DNA of 64,000 nucleotides, from the NCBI RefSeq assembly GCF_007676705.1, contig NZ_VEBF01000002.1, positions 1,302,001-1,366,000 on the forward strand. The letters are read 5' to 3'. Of this stretch, positions 51,519 through 60,234 are shown piece after piece (position 1 is the stretch's first letter; each line of letters opens with the position of its first letter). Below the pieces are notes generated by a model, which worked only from the letters and a program-made list of their open reading frames with translations, was not told the DNA's origin and made no database searches. Both the position numbers and the translations under genes were made by a program. Origin of the DNA: Paenibacillus xylanexedens. GTDB taxonomy: Bacteria > Bacillota > Bacilli > Paenibacillales > Paenibacillaceae.

Positions 51519-53852
51519 CTATTCCACAATCATTTTGGATATGCTCGTTTCCTTGATCGATTGGATGCTAATCCATGCCGTCAGTACGATGGTGCCTGCA
51601 AGTAGCAGTGGACACAAAATATATGCCTGTAACGGGTTAACAACAAAAACTATATTCGAAGCACCAAACGTTGACATGATACCACTGACTAACAACGGGC
51701 CCAACGTATTGGATAATATCGTCCCAGCTGCAACTCCAACGATCAATATGACAAGTGACATCACCACATACTTCAACTTGATCTTAGACAAGGCAAAGCC
51801 GAGACTTCTTAGTACAGCAATATCGTTGTTGTCCTTGGCTACTAACATCTGAAGGAACAGGGCTGTAATCAAAATGGATATGAAGACACCGATAACCAGA
51901 GCCAAGATTGTAAGCAATTTTAATTGTTGGATGGTTCCGCCTAGTGTCTGATCCAGATAACCTTGAAGATCGGTTACTTTGGCTGGAGAGAAAGACGTCT
52001 CATATTCAGCAATTTTGGCGGCCATATCCCCACGATCTTTCAGATCCAGACTGACCACGTACCACAACACGCTATCCTTGTTGTAAGGTAACAAGGCCTT
52101 TGCCGTTTTCCCACCATTCGTAACATCCTGGTATATGCCACTGACCGTCATCATCTGATCTTTGCCATTAACCAGCAAGGTTAGCTGCTCGCCTGTTTTC
52201 AAGCCCAGCTCACTGCTATTTGCATCGGATAAAGCAATTTCATTCCCGGTTGTTGGCGCATTCCCGCTAACATAGGATAATGGGAAAATACTGAAATCCC
52301 CAGTTTCTACACTCAGATTGTCGTAACTTCCTTCTGCATTCTTAATCTTGAACTGGCTCGTCACCAATGGGGAATACGTTCTGATGTCATTATCATTTTG
52401 GATCTGAGCTACCAGATTGGCATAACGCTGCTCTACATCGTCTGTATGCCTCAAGTCAATGCGAATATCGCTTTGTCCAACACCCATATAGGAAATAAAG
52501 CTTGGCGCCTGTAAAGTGTTCAGGAAGTTGACGGGCACAATCATGATAAATGAACTGACTACAAAGACGAATAATAATAATCGGAACATCTTGATTCGCT
52601 GTATGACTTCCTTCAGTCCAAGAAAGACAGGTACGGAAGACCAGCGATTGCGGGACAGACTGAGCCGGTTTCGAACAATCTGTGTATCTCCCAGGCTCCC
52701 GGTACGGAGTGCATCCACCGCGGAGATGGAACGAAAGCGCCGCAGTACCGTTCGACAGAACAGAACCACCATTGCAAATATCAAACCGACAGCTACTAAC
52801 GGAATCGCGAAATGCAACAGGGTTGCAGGTGCTTTTCCCATATATAACATGATATTTGAAACAAACAGTCTGTTAACGCCAAGTGATGCAATGTAACCCA
52901 GCACGGAAGCTAATCCGGCCATAAATACATACTTCATCAGATACAGCTTCTTGATATCCTTCTCTGCGATCCCAATTGCTTTCATGACACTAATCTCACG
53001 ATAATCCTCTTCAATGGTCGCAAGCATCGTGAATCGGATGCAGAGCATCGCGATCAGAATCAGCACAAGACTGACCAGAATAATGACGGCTGCAATGACT
53101 CCGTCGGTCATGGCATTCAATACCTGAAACAGACCATAGGTTACGACTGGACCCGCGTTAGAAAGCCCTGCATTTTGGTAGGCCTGGGTGAAATCTCCCG
53201 TCAGTCCGGGATCCGTCAACCGGAACTCAATAAGATACTCCATCTCTCCGACGCTCTGCTTCAGTTCCTGCAAATCCCCTGTACTTACAATAAAACGTTT
53301 GGAGTGCACAACCGATGGATTCATCTGAGCATCACGGACAAAATCAACGATGGTGTAAGAACCCACAAATTGACCATTATCTATCCGAACCTGGTCGCCC
53401 AAGCTCAATTTATTTTGCTGCATGTAATATACCGGAACCGCGATCTCGCCATCGTTAACCTGAATAATCTCACTGTCCAGATTCAATAAATAATCGAAAC
53501 CCTGATTCTGTGTAACAAAGTCAATGTCCATAACGCTGTTCTTTTCGGACTCTGCTCCGAGAAACAGATTCGAGCCGTCAATGTTGACCATTTCCACAAT
53601 CTGATGCTGCTGGACCATGGCATTTTCTTCAGCCCACGTGTTCACTTTGACCTGATCGATTTCTCCGGCATGCATTTGTACAAAGTGCGGTGTTTTGGAT
53701 TCAGAGAACAGATATTGGATGGAACTCGTCAGTTCCATAATCATTCGTGACCCTGAAGATACCAGCAAGGCGGCCAGCAGGACAAAAATAAATAATGCAG
53801 CCGTAATCCCTTTCTTTCTCGTTATATCGTTTCTCAGCATTCGTAGCAGCAT
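51519..53852 (-). CDS. FtsX-like ABC permease
   Basis: A 777-residue membrane protein with two FtsX modules. A first membrane helix at residues 17-38 is followed by a large extracytoplasmic domain to about 250, three helices at about 255-370 (VIAAVIILVSLVLILIAMLCIRF, YVFMAGLASVLGYIASLGV, FAIPLVAVGLIFAMVVLFC), a second amphipathic opening near 420, a second extracytoplasmic domain to 640, and three last helices. The MKAIGIAEKDIKKLYLMKY and LRSLGFALSKIKLKYVVMS loops are the coupling motifs. The start at 53852 has GAGAGGAG twelve bases upstream. Its own sigma-A promoter lies further upstream. Confidence 0.9.
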   Translation of the reverse strand: MLLRMLRNDITRKKGITAALFIFVLLAALLVSSGSRMIMELTSSIQYLFSESKTPHFVQMHAGEIDQVKVNTWAEENAMVQQHQIVEMVNIDGSNLFLGAESEKNSVMDIDFVTQNQGFDYLLNLDSEIIQVNDGEIAVPVYYMQQNKLSLGDQVRIDNGQFVGSYTIVDFVRDAQMNPSVVHSKRFIVSTGDLQELKQSVGEMEYLIEFRLTDPGLTGDFTQAYQNAGLSNAGPVVTYGLFQVLNAMTDGVIAAVIILVSLVLILIAMLCIRFTMLATIEEDYREISVMKAIGIAEKDIKKLYLMKYVFMAGLASVLGYIASLGVNRLFVSNIMLYMGKAPATLLHFAIPLVAVGLIFAMVVLFCRTVLRRFRSISAVDALRTGSLGDTQIVRNRLSLSRNRWSSVPVFLGLKEVIQRIKMFRLLLFVFVVSSFIMIVPVNFLNTLQAPSFISYMGVGQSDIRIDLRHTDDVEQRYANLVAQIQNDNDIRTYSPLVTSQFKIKNAEGSYDNLSVETGDFSIFPLSYVSGNAPTTGNEIALSDANSSELGLKTGEQLTLLVNGKDQMMTVSGIYQDVTNGGKTAKALLPYNKDSVLWYVVSLDLKDRGDMAAKIAEYETSFSPAKVTDLQGYLDQTLGGTIQQLKLLTILALVIGVFISILITALFLQMLVAKDNNDIAVLRSLGFALSKIKLKYVVMSLVILIVGVAAGTILSNTLGPLLVSGIMSTFGASNIVFVVNPLQAYILCPLLLAGTIVLTAWISIQSIKETSISKMIVE

Positions 53853-53978
53853 AAACGAACATGGCTCCTCTCATCTACAAGTTGTTCCTATTTATTTGGC
53901 AAAATACATGCCCAGCTCCTTTCATACAAGGTTATTCCAAACCAACGCAATTCATTTCACTACGAGACATCTAGCCAG

Positions 53979-54012
53979 ATTATATAACTCTATTTTTAAT
54001 TGTCAATTAAAA
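53979..54012 (-). promoter_or_regulatory. Sigma-A promoter with embedded palindrome, FtsX exporter operon
   Basis: TTGACA (54006-54001), 16-base spacer, TATAAT (53984-53979) on the minus strand. A perfect 19-bp palindrome TTTTAATTG-T-CAATTAAAA (53994-54012) is centred on the -35, so a repressor could block the promoter there. Confidence 0.7.
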
Positions 54013-54114
54013 CATATTTTTCTATTTTTCTATCGCTAGATTCACTTAGAGAAGCCAGCTATAAAGTATTTAAAGCATGCCCGATTTCACTTAAGAAGAA
54101 ATGAAAAATAGGAT

Positions 54115-54151
54115 TTGACAAAAGATCACTTTGTAACTATTATGGTTACAA
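54115..54151 (+). promoter_or_regulatory. Promoter and operator of the Rrf2 gene
   Basis: TTGACA (54115-54120), 17-base spacer, TATTAT (54138-54143). The inverted repeat TTGTAAC-N7-GTTACAA (54131-54151) covers the -10 element, as expected for autorepression. Confidence 0.75.
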
Positions 54152-54166
54152 CGGTGGTGATCATCA

Positions 54167-54592
54167 ATGAAACAAATCAGCAGTCGCTTTTCCATCGCGG
54201 TTCATACCCTGTCCCTGATCGCTGTTATGCCCAATGAATGCACCGGAGATATTATCGCTCAGAGTGTGAATACGAATCCCGTAATTATTCGGCGAATCAT
54301 GTCCAAGCTGAAACAGGCTGGTCTAATCGACGTCAGACCCGGTGTGGGCGGTGCTTCCTTGTTGAAGGACCCGGCGAATATTACCCTTCTCGATGTATAT
54401 CGAGCGCTTGAGGTCGTGGAGGATGGAGAACTGTTTAACTTCCACAAACACCCCAACCCGCAATGTCCGGTTGGTAATATGATTGAACACACCTTGCGTG
54501 CCGAACTCATTGAGGCTCAGAAAGCTATGGAACAGCGCTTGAATCTTGTAACGATACAACAGATGATGGATCAGGTTCATGTCTCTGAATAA
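54167..54592 (+). CDS. Rrf2-family transcriptional regulator (YwnA-like)
   Basis: A 141-residue winged-helix regulator. MKQISSRFSIAVHTLSLIAV and VNTNPVIIRRIMSKLKQAGLIDVRPGVGGASLLKDPANITLLDVYRALE (about residues 36-84) form the DNA-binding domain and wing. Only two cysteines are visible (about residues 26 and 105), so the three-Cys iron-sulfur ligand set of IscR/NsrR is missing; it is more like YwnA or redox-sensing thiol members. A matching operator covers its promoter and a second copy lies before the reductase gene downstream. Confidence 0.9.
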   Translation: MKQISSRFSIAVHTLSLIAVMPNECTGDIIAQSVNTNPVIIRRIMSKLKQAGLIDVRPGVGGASLLKDPANITLLDVYRALEVVEDGELFNFHKHPNPQCPVGNMIEHTLRAELIEAQKAMEQRLNLVTIQQMMDQVHVSE

Positions 54593-54617
54593 AAAAAGCT
54601 CATTGCGAGCTTTTTTT
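54591..54617 (+). terminator. Intrinsic terminator, both directions
   Basis: AAAAAAAGCTC-ATTGC-GAGCTTTTTTT, a symmetrical hairpin that begins at the last bases of the Rrf2 stop codon. Confidence 0.9.
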
Positions 54618-54627
54618 AACCTTTTCG

Positions 54628-54648
54628 TTGTAATCACACCTGTTATAA
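54628..54648. promoter_or_regulatory. Second Rrf2 operator, upstream of the reductase gene
   Basis: TTGTAAT-CACACCT-GTTATAA matches the TTGTAAC-N7-GTTACAA repeat of the Rrf2 promoter in 12 of 14 fixed bases, with the same seven-base gap. Confidence 0.5.
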
Positions 54649-54749
54649 CACATTTGATTACATCCATATGCACTATACGGATACGGCTTACTAGCTTGTG
54701 TTAAGTAAGACGTAGACAACCACAACACATATTATAGGAGGAATAGAAG

Positions 54750-55607
54750 ATGAAAATTTTGGTCACTGGAGCAACAGGTCAATTGGGTTCACTGGTCGTA
54801 GAAGCATTGTTAAAAACGGGTTCTGCCAAAGATTTGGCTGTAAGTGTACGTAATCCGGAGAAAGCGGAAGCTCTCCACGCTCAAGGTGTTGACGTTCGTC
54901 ACGGTGATTTCGATCAACCAGAGACGTTGGAGAAAGCCTTTGCGGGTGTAGATCGTCTGTTGCTCATCTCCACCGATGGTGACAATGAAACGCGTATTCG
55001 CCAACATCAGGCTGCCATTGATGCTGCCAAGAACGCAGGCGTGCGCTTGATCGCTTACACAAGCGTTGTGAATGCAGAGAAAAACACCCTTTCCCTGGCT
55101 GAAGTTCACCGCGCTACAGAACAAGCTATTCGTGAGTCTGGCATCCCTTATTCCCTCTTACGCAATAACTGGTATCTGGAAAATGAAGCAGGCAGCGTGC
55201 AAGCAGCTACGCAAGGCGCACCTTGGGTTCATGCCACCAACGACAGCCAAGTAGGCTGGGCTACCCGCAGTGATTATGCTCATACTGCTGCAGCTGTACT
55301 TGCAGGTGAAGGACATGAAAATACCGTGTATGAATTGTCCGGCAAATTGCGCACTCAAGCTGAACTGGCTGCCATTGTTGGCGAAGTGCTTGGACAGGAT
55401 ATCAGTGTGCAAAACGTGGACGATGCCGCTTATGCTGACATCATGAAAGGCGCAGGTCTACCGGACTTTGTCGTATCCATGCTCGTTGATATGCAAGGTG
55501 CCATCCGTCAAGGCGCACTAGCAGTAGAGAGTGATACATTGGAGAAATTGCTTGGCCGTCCGGCTCAGCCACTGAGCGAAGGTATTAAAGCGATTGTAGG
55601 CAAGTAA
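54750..55607 (+). CDS. NAD(P)H-binding quinone-reductase-like protein (QorB/NmrA type)
   Basis: A 285-residue atypical short-chain dehydrogenase. Rossmann loop KILVTGATGQLGSLVVEALL at residues 2-21, AVSVRNPEKAEALHAQGVDVRHGDFDQPETLEKAFAGVDRLLLIS at about 30-75, and LIAYTSVVNAEKNTLSLAEVHRATEQAIRESGIPYSLLRNNWYLEN at about 100-145 closely fit QorB-like NAD(P)H:quinone oxidoreductases. Likely role is redox or electrophile stress. AGGAGG precedes the ATG. It is paired with the Rrf2 regulator and has its own copy of the operator. Confidence 0.88.
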   Translation: MKILVTGATGQLGSLVVEALLKTGSAKDLAVSVRNPEKAEALHAQGVDVRHGDFDQPETLEKAFAGVDRLLLISTDGDNETRIRQHQAAIDAAKNAGVRLIAYTSVVNAEKNTLSLAEVHRATEQAIRESGIPYSLLRNNWYLENEAGSVQAATQGAPWVHATNDSQVGWATRSDYAHTAAAVLAGEGHENTVYELSGKLRTQAELAAIVGEVLGQDISVQNVDDAAYADIMKGAGLPDFVVSMLVDMQGAIRQGALAVESDTLEKLLGRPAQPLSEGIKAIVGK

Positions 55608-55649
55608 ATTTAGGATATGAGAGCTTTGCAGAAGAGAATGAAATAGAAA

Positions 55650-55697
55650 ACCCAAAAAGGGACACACCAATGAATATTGGATGTGTCCCTTTTTGGG
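55650..55697. terminator. Long bidirectional terminator
   Basis: ACCCAAAAAGGGACACA pairs with TGTGTCCCTTTTTGGGT around an inner CCAAT/ATTGG stem. It lies between the convergent reductase and KptA genes. Confidence 0.85.
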
Positions 55698-55724
55698 TAT
55701 AGCTAACGATCAATAGTTCATCGC

Positions 55725-56270
55725 TCATTGCTTAATATAACGTGCCGGAATATGATCGGCCAGCCAGATATTTTCGTTTCCATGAAAAAAGAGGATTCCG
55801 TCTATAGCCGCTTGGGCAGCATTAATTTTCAAAATAACAGGCTGATCATCCCGTCTCCGTCCCACCTGATTGGCCGTATCGATATCTGCCGACAGATGTA
55901 CATATTGCCTTTGCCGCGGCTGTAAGCCATGTTCCATAATAGAATGCACTGCGCGTGCCGGGGTCCCATGGTACAGGGTTTCGGGTGGCTCAGCAGATAT
56001 CTTCGATATCTTATGGGGTGTCGAATGTCCATACAATGCCCGGATGCGGCCAGAACGGATTTCATGTCTCTTTTTCTCCGAGGCTTGAATCATCTGCTCC
56101 AGATCGGCTTCCGTAACTTCCTTCCACTGCGGACTTTCATGCAAAGCCACCAGCAATTGCGAGATTTCCACCCAACCCTCTTCGTCCAGTTCCAGCTCAT
56201 ACTCCCATGGTGCATGTCGCAGAGCGTATGAGAGTTCCTTGCTTAATTTCATCAGATCCAATGCAATCAT
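55725..56270 (-). CDS. kptA: RNA 2'-phosphotransferase Tpt1/KptA
   Basis: Moves an RNA 2'-phosphate to NAD, giving ADP-ribose cyclic phosphate. 181 residues. LSKELSYALRHAPWEYELELDEEGWV (about residues 9-34) is the N-terminal winged-helix signature; KKRHEIRSGRIRALYGHS (about 66-83), TLYHGTPARAVHSIMEHGL (about 97-115) and YVHLSADIDTANQVGRRR (about 121-138) hold the catalytic Arg-His-Arg-Arg positions. The start is uncertain: ATG 56270 is adjacent to GGGGAG, while an in-frame TTG three codons on is better spaced. It is an orphan gene; bacteria have no known tRNA splicing step that needs it. Confidence 0.92.
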   Translation of the reverse strand: MIALDLMKLSKELSYALRHAPWEYELELDEEGWVEISQLLVALHESPQWKEVTEADLEQMIQASEKKRHEIRSGRIRALYGHSTPHKISKISAEPPETLYHGTPARAVHSIMEHGLQPRQRQYVHLSADIDTANQVGRRRDDQPVILKINAAQAAIDGILFFHGNENIWLADHIPARYIKQ

Positions 56271-56293
56271 CTCCCCAATCCAATAAAACTCGT

Positions 56294-56749
56294 CTATTGC
56301 TGCGATTGAACCGCTGTTAAAATCTCCTGAATGTTACGTGCCAATCCCTCATCGTCTTCCTGATTGAACTGGCGGTGTCCGTCAATCCCACGTTGGATAA
56401 TCGTATTCATCACCGGATGAACCTCACGATCGGAAGCCACCCGAATCAGATCATCGGCAAAATCAACCGCCTGCTGCTCACTGTAATTAAACGGTTTAAT
56501 CAGCATCCGAATACTTAGCGAATGCGCTTGTGGCTCCGCCAGCTGATCCCGATGAGTGATGCCATACACCGCGCCAAAACCAAAAGCAGCCATGACCTGA
56601 CGCTCCAGTTCTGTGGTCTGTTCCAATGGCGTGCCAATTAGCTCACATATTTTGTCCACCATCTGCTCCAGCTCGTTTGCCGCCGCAGCCAGAATTACGT
56701 GATTAATATCGTCAGCCTTGATAAATTCAGTCATATTGGTTTTCTCCAT
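56294..56749 (-). CDS. Hypothetical protein, possibly Imm48-like
   Basis: A 151-residue soluble, mostly helical protein. ELEQMVDKICELIGTPLEQTTELERQVMAAFGFGAVYGITHRDQL (about residues 26-70), SLSIRMLIKPFNYSEQQAVDFADDLI and HPVMNTIIQRGIDGHRQF (about 114-131) are reminiscent of the Imm48 family of putative immunity proteins, though I cannot verify it. No toxin gene lies nearby. It is 23 bases upstream of KptA on the same strand and may be cotranscribed. Confidence 0.55.
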   Translation of the reverse strand: MEKTNMTEFIKADDINHVILAAAANELEQMVDKICELIGTPLEQTTELERQVMAAFGFGAVYGITHRDQLAEPQAHSLSIRMLIKPFNYSEQQAVDFADDLIRVASDREVHPVMNTIIQRGIDGHRQFNQEDDEGLARNIQEILTAVQSQQ

Positions 56750-56877
56750 TTCTGCACCGTATTTGATCCATTAATCTATACTCTAAGACTCTATGAGAAC
56801 ATTGTATCGGAGATAGGGTGTTCGTTTCAAATTTTATCGATTCACTTCGGCCTGCTGTATAGACTAGAATAAGAATA

Positions 56878-56910
56878 AGCCAAATCCCCCGATCACGAGT
56901 TGATTTGGCT
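56878..56910 (-). terminator. Probable terminator of the kinase gene
   Basis: AGCCAAATC (56878-56886) pairs with GATTTGGCT (56902-56910). The T-rich tail on the minus strand is interrupted. Confidence 0.5.
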
Positions 56911-56971
56911 CACCTTCACTTGATATGCATCGATAAAATAAACTTTTCTTTCTTAGAAAAATCATGCTCTC

Positions 56972-57961
56972 TTACGCCATCTCATGTTGCTTTTGCGGCT
57001 CCACTTCATAGACCTGCGTATGTTCATTCTCGGCGAAAGACCATTCCACTGTACCTGGTTTACGCACTTTCCACACCCAGGCTTGAACTCGCAGCGAGCT
57101 TTTGACCCAGGCCAGGGAAGCGCAACGTTTCTCGGAACGAACCGTTAGACCCCAATGAATAACACGAGCCAGCCAAGGATTCACATATTCATTATGTGAA
57201 CGAACAGATGGCAGTTCATCCTGGAACAAACGCTGCTTCACGTCCATAGGCGGCTGCCCACATGTCCAATAATGGAGCAGAGCCGCAAGGCTATAAATGT
57301 CCGACATGGGTCCCTGACTGGATTTCTCTGAATAGAACTCCAGTGGAGAATAACCTGCCGATGTGAATATCGCCTGTTTCTCACCAGATTGCATGGGCCA
57401 GCGGGTAGCTGATCCGAAGTCGAGAAGCTTCGGTGTACCGTCCTCCATCACCTTAATGTTGGAAGGTTTCACATCCCGGTGAAGAATGCCTTGTTTATGT
57501 ATATAATCCAGCGTATCCACCAGTGGAAGCAGTGTCTCCGTTATGAATGCAGCATCGAGCGCATGATTGTGTTCATTCAAATACTCAGTCAACGTAATCC
57601 CCGCGCAGTATTCCATAACCAGATACCCCGTATCATTCGCTTCAAAATGATCCAAATACGAAACAATATGAGGATGATTCAGTTTCGATAACAGTTCACC
57701 TTCGAGTAAAAATGCACCAAGCAACTCCTGGTATTGCCCACCGTATCCTCGCGAAGAGCAAAATACTCCCCGCTTATCTGCCTGACGTTCAGCTATTCTC
57801 TGGGGGAAAAATTCCTTAATGGCTACCTTGGCGCCCGTATTCCGATCTCGCCCTGCATATACAATAGCCAACTCACTGCTGGCTAATACCTGTCTTACCT
57901 GATATGTATCATTTATAATCACATTGCGCTGCAATGCCATTTTGCAATTGTCTTTTCTCAT
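56972..57961 (-). CDS. Serine/threonine protein kinase, cytosolic
   Basis: A 329-residue Hanks-type kinase without membrane segment or PASTA repeats. VAIKEFFP supplies the ATP-binding Lys (about residue 48), EGELLSKLNHPHIVSYLDHF the helix C Glu, HRDVKPSNIKV the catalytic loop (Asp at about 161), DFGSA the metal-binding Asp, and TSAGYSPLEFYSEKSSQGPMSDIYSLAALLHYWTCG the activation segment and helix F. The glycine-rich loop is weak (LASSELAIVYAG). The C-terminal 60 residues match no domain I know. A 14-bp inverted repeat lies upstream. Confidence 0.88.
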   Translation of the reverse strand: MRKDNCKMALQRNVIINDTYQVRQVLASSELAIVYAGRDRNTGAKVAIKEFFPQRIAERQADKRGVFCSSRGYGGQYQELLGAFLLEGELLSKLNHPHIVSYLDHFEANDTGYLVMEYCAGITLTEYLNEHNHALDAAFITETLLPLVDTLDYIHKQGILHRDVKPSNIKVMEDGTPKLLDFGSATRWPMQSGEKQAIFTSAGYSPLEFYSEKSSQGPMSDIYSLAALLHYWTCGQPPMDVKQRLFQDELPSVRSHNEYVNPWLARVIHWGLTVRSEKRCASLAWVKSSLRVQAWVWKVRKPGTVEWSFAENEHTQVYEVEPQKQHEMA

Positions 57962-58008
57962 AACAGACCTCTTTTCAACCTTGTCGATCGGAAGACTTTC
58001 CGCGTAAA

Positions 58009-58072
58009 TGCATCATTTGGTTCAACCAGTAAGCAATTCATCGCCAACTATACATATAAACCAAATGATGCA
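58009..58072. repeat. Inverted repeat upstream of the kinase gene
   Basis: TGCATCATTTGGTT (58009-58022) and AACCAAATGATGCA (58059-58072) are perfect 14-bp arms around a 36-base loop. It lies in the gap of about 300 bases between the kinase and hydrolase genes, which otherwise shows only AT-rich sequence. Confidence 0.7.
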
Positions 58073-58259
58073 ATTTGAAACACCTTAACGCGAAATATTT
58101 AAATATTAATTATACCACACTGGCTATGAACTGTTGCTAAGCCATATGAAATTCTTCTATAGAACAAAATATCTCTTATATACTCTATCGACAGATAAAG
58201 CGAATTACTTTATTAAACTGGAAAAAAACATTTCTCCGTCCAGCTCTTGCAGATTCTTT

Positions 58260-59129
58260 TTAATAATTCTTTTGTAAAAACTGCTGTATTTCCTCATTCA
58301 TCTGAACCAATACGTCCTGTGAAGGAAAATGTCCTGTATCATACTTGATGGCTTGAACATTCGGAATAATCTTTTGAGCCCGTTCAATGCACTTATCCGC
58401 GGGGAAAAAGACATCCTTCTCTCCGACTAATAACAAGGTTGGTGACGTATAGTTCACCAGTTCTTCCCGATCCGTGAGCTTAGGCAGATCCTGCTCGATA
58501 CTGACATACTTGAAAAGTTTGCCGATAATGTTTTTATCCATTTCTTTCATGCAGTTGCAAGACATGTTGTCCGTAATTTTTTGCAAAGAAGAGGGTGAAG
58601 AAGTCATACGGTACTTGACGAGCGGCAGTGTAATATCTTGAGCTGTTTTAATTTTGGAATTAACCGCGAGACCCGCAGGAACAACCAATACGGCGCACGA
58701 GATACGTTCCGGAATATAGGTAGCCAGTCTGAGGATGATGCCTCCTCCAAAGGACGGACCGATAAACGCACTCTTCTCGATATCATAGTGGTCCAGCAGA
58801 TCCGACACCCATAATGCCAAACTATCAAACCGTGTCGAGATGCTCGCTTCATCACTATAGCCGGGATGACCAATCGTATCAGGAGCAATAATCCGATAAT
58901 CTTTAAATAAGGAAGAGAACCATGACAACGTCATCGGGTTCACACAATTACCGCCCTGTAGAATAAATAAAGGTTTGCCATCTTGAGGACCTGTCAATAA
59001 AACATGCGTCTTCCCAAAACGTGTCTCCACATACTCCCGTGTAAATCCCTCACCCAACTCATTCAAATAAATCTCATACTCTTCAAGAATGCTACTCTTG
59101 CCTTCTTCACTTTTATAAATGGAACTCAT
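58260..59129 (-). CDS. Alpha/beta hydrolase
   Basis: A 289-residue hydrolase of the alpha/beta fold. KPLFILQGGNCVNPMTLSWFSSLF (about residues 50-73) is the oxyanion region, RIIAPDTIGHPGYSD follows, the nucleophile elbow is AFIGPSFGGGIILRLA with Ser at about 127, the acid Asp is in LLLVGEKDVFFPAD near 230, and the catalytic His in YDTGHFPSQD near 262. GGAGG lies five bases before ATG 59129. Substrate unknown. Confidence 0.86.
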   Translation of the reverse strand: MSSIYKSEEGKSSILEEYEIYLNELGEGFTREYVETRFGKTHVLLTGPQDGKPLFILQGGNCVNPMTLSWFSSLFKDYRIIAPDTIGHPGYSDEASISTRFDSLALWVSDLLDHYDIEKSAFIGPSFGGGIILRLATYIPERISCAVLVVPAGLAVNSKIKTAQDITLPLVKYRMTSSPSSLQKITDNMSCNCMKEMDKNIIGKLFKYVSIEQDLPKLTDREELVNYTSPTLLLVGEKDVFFPADKCIERAQKIIPNVQAIKYDTGHFPSQDVLVQMNEEIQQFLQKNY

Positions 59130-59205
59130 GTCTGCCTCCTGCAATATATACTCAAATAACCCGTTCTAGTGAATGGACTTGCTAATCAATGGACCAAAAA
59201 GATAA

Positions 59206-59232
59206 AGAGGGCCTGCAGATGACAGGCTCCTC
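59206..59232 (-). terminator. Hairpin after the RNase HI gene
   Basis: GAGGGCCTG (59207-59215) pairs with CAGGCTCCTC (59223-59232) with small mismatches; minus-strand tail TTTATCTTTTTGG. Confidence 0.5.
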
Positions 59233-59339
59233 CATATGTTTAACTAATCATATTCAGATGATTATAGAGCGGAAACTGGAAATTGTAAATATCGATTATA
59301 ATAGACAAGAAATAAAGGGCTCATATTATAGAAAAACAC

Positions 59340-59996
59340 TTATTTCCGGCCGTAATCCGCCTTGATTTCGCCCCACTGTTTGGTCTGCCATTTTAACACT
59401 TTATTGCTATACGTATTGGTCTGGAGCCACTGCTCCGCCCGGTCAATCATCAGCCAGATCTCTTCCGTGGAGTTGTCCCGTGCTAACGTTGTAGCTACTT
59501 TTTTCTGTTTCAGCCATTTCATGGCATTGACCGAGTCAGTATACACCGTTTTGGTACTGCCTTCTTTCTTCAGATGTGCGAGGGCATGTACAATGGCCAA
59601 AAATTCGCCCAGATTGTTCGTGCCTTTGGAGATCGGTCCGACAGAGAAAATAATCTCACCTGTGCGGGTGTCTACCCCTTTATATTCTACAGGTCCGGGG
59701 TTACCACGCGTACCCACATCAACGGAGATGCTGTCATAATCCACTTCCTCCGACGTTTCCATGCCTGCGCTTCTTCCGCTGCTAGCCGATTTCGTCTTCG
59801 CCCCACTGCCGCTGGCACTTGAACCCCAGTTCCCTTTCCATCCGGCGCGATACGCTTCTTCAGCGGCCGCTTTGGACTCATAGGATTTATATTTTGCTCC
59901 AGTATAATGGTCCGTTTGCGCTTTGCAATCCGCCCATGTGCTGTACACGCCTGGCTTCTTGCCTTCCCAGACAACATAGTATTTCTGTTTTGCCAC
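59340..59996 (-). CDS. rnhA: Ribonuclease HI with N-terminal viroplasmin-like domain
   Basis: A 218-residue enzyme that cuts RNA in RNA-DNA hybrids. The N-terminal hybrid-binding (caulimovirus viroplasmin) domain is YYVVWEGKKPGVYSTWADCKAQTDHYTGAKYKSYESKAAAEEAY (residues 6-49). After a Ser/Gly linker, the RNase H domain carries the acidic residues in ISVDVGTRGNPGP, NNLGEFLAIVHAL, YTDSVNAMKWL and IKADYGRK at the end. Domain order and length are those of the Bacillus/Paenibacillus RNase HI type. Confidence 0.93.
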   Translation of the reverse strand: MAKQKYYVVWEGKKPGVYSTWADCKAQTDHYTGAKYKSYESKAAAEEAYRAGWKGNWGSSASGSGAKTKSASSGRSAGMETSEEVDYDSISVDVGTRGNPGPVEYKGVDTRTGEIIFSVGPISKGTNNLGEFLAIVHALAHLKKEGSTKTVYTDSVNAMKWLKQKKVATTLARDNSTEEIWLMIDRAEQWLQTNTYSNKVLKWQTKQWGEIKADYGRK

Positions 59997-60234
59997 TGTG
60001 ACCCGCTCCTTTGTTCACTTCATCAATACCCTATTGTATACGATCCGGTAGGCGGATTGAAAGCTATGGATTCAGCCAACTGCATAATTCCCCCCATCTC
60101 CAGAACAGCAGCAATTCTTCCACCAATAGCGACAACTCCTCAGATATTTTCGAAGAAGTCAGCAAAGATGCTCATGCTCAGCCCGTCGATCCGAAACTTC
60201 AACTGCTACGCCCTCACACTAATAAGAAAACAAA

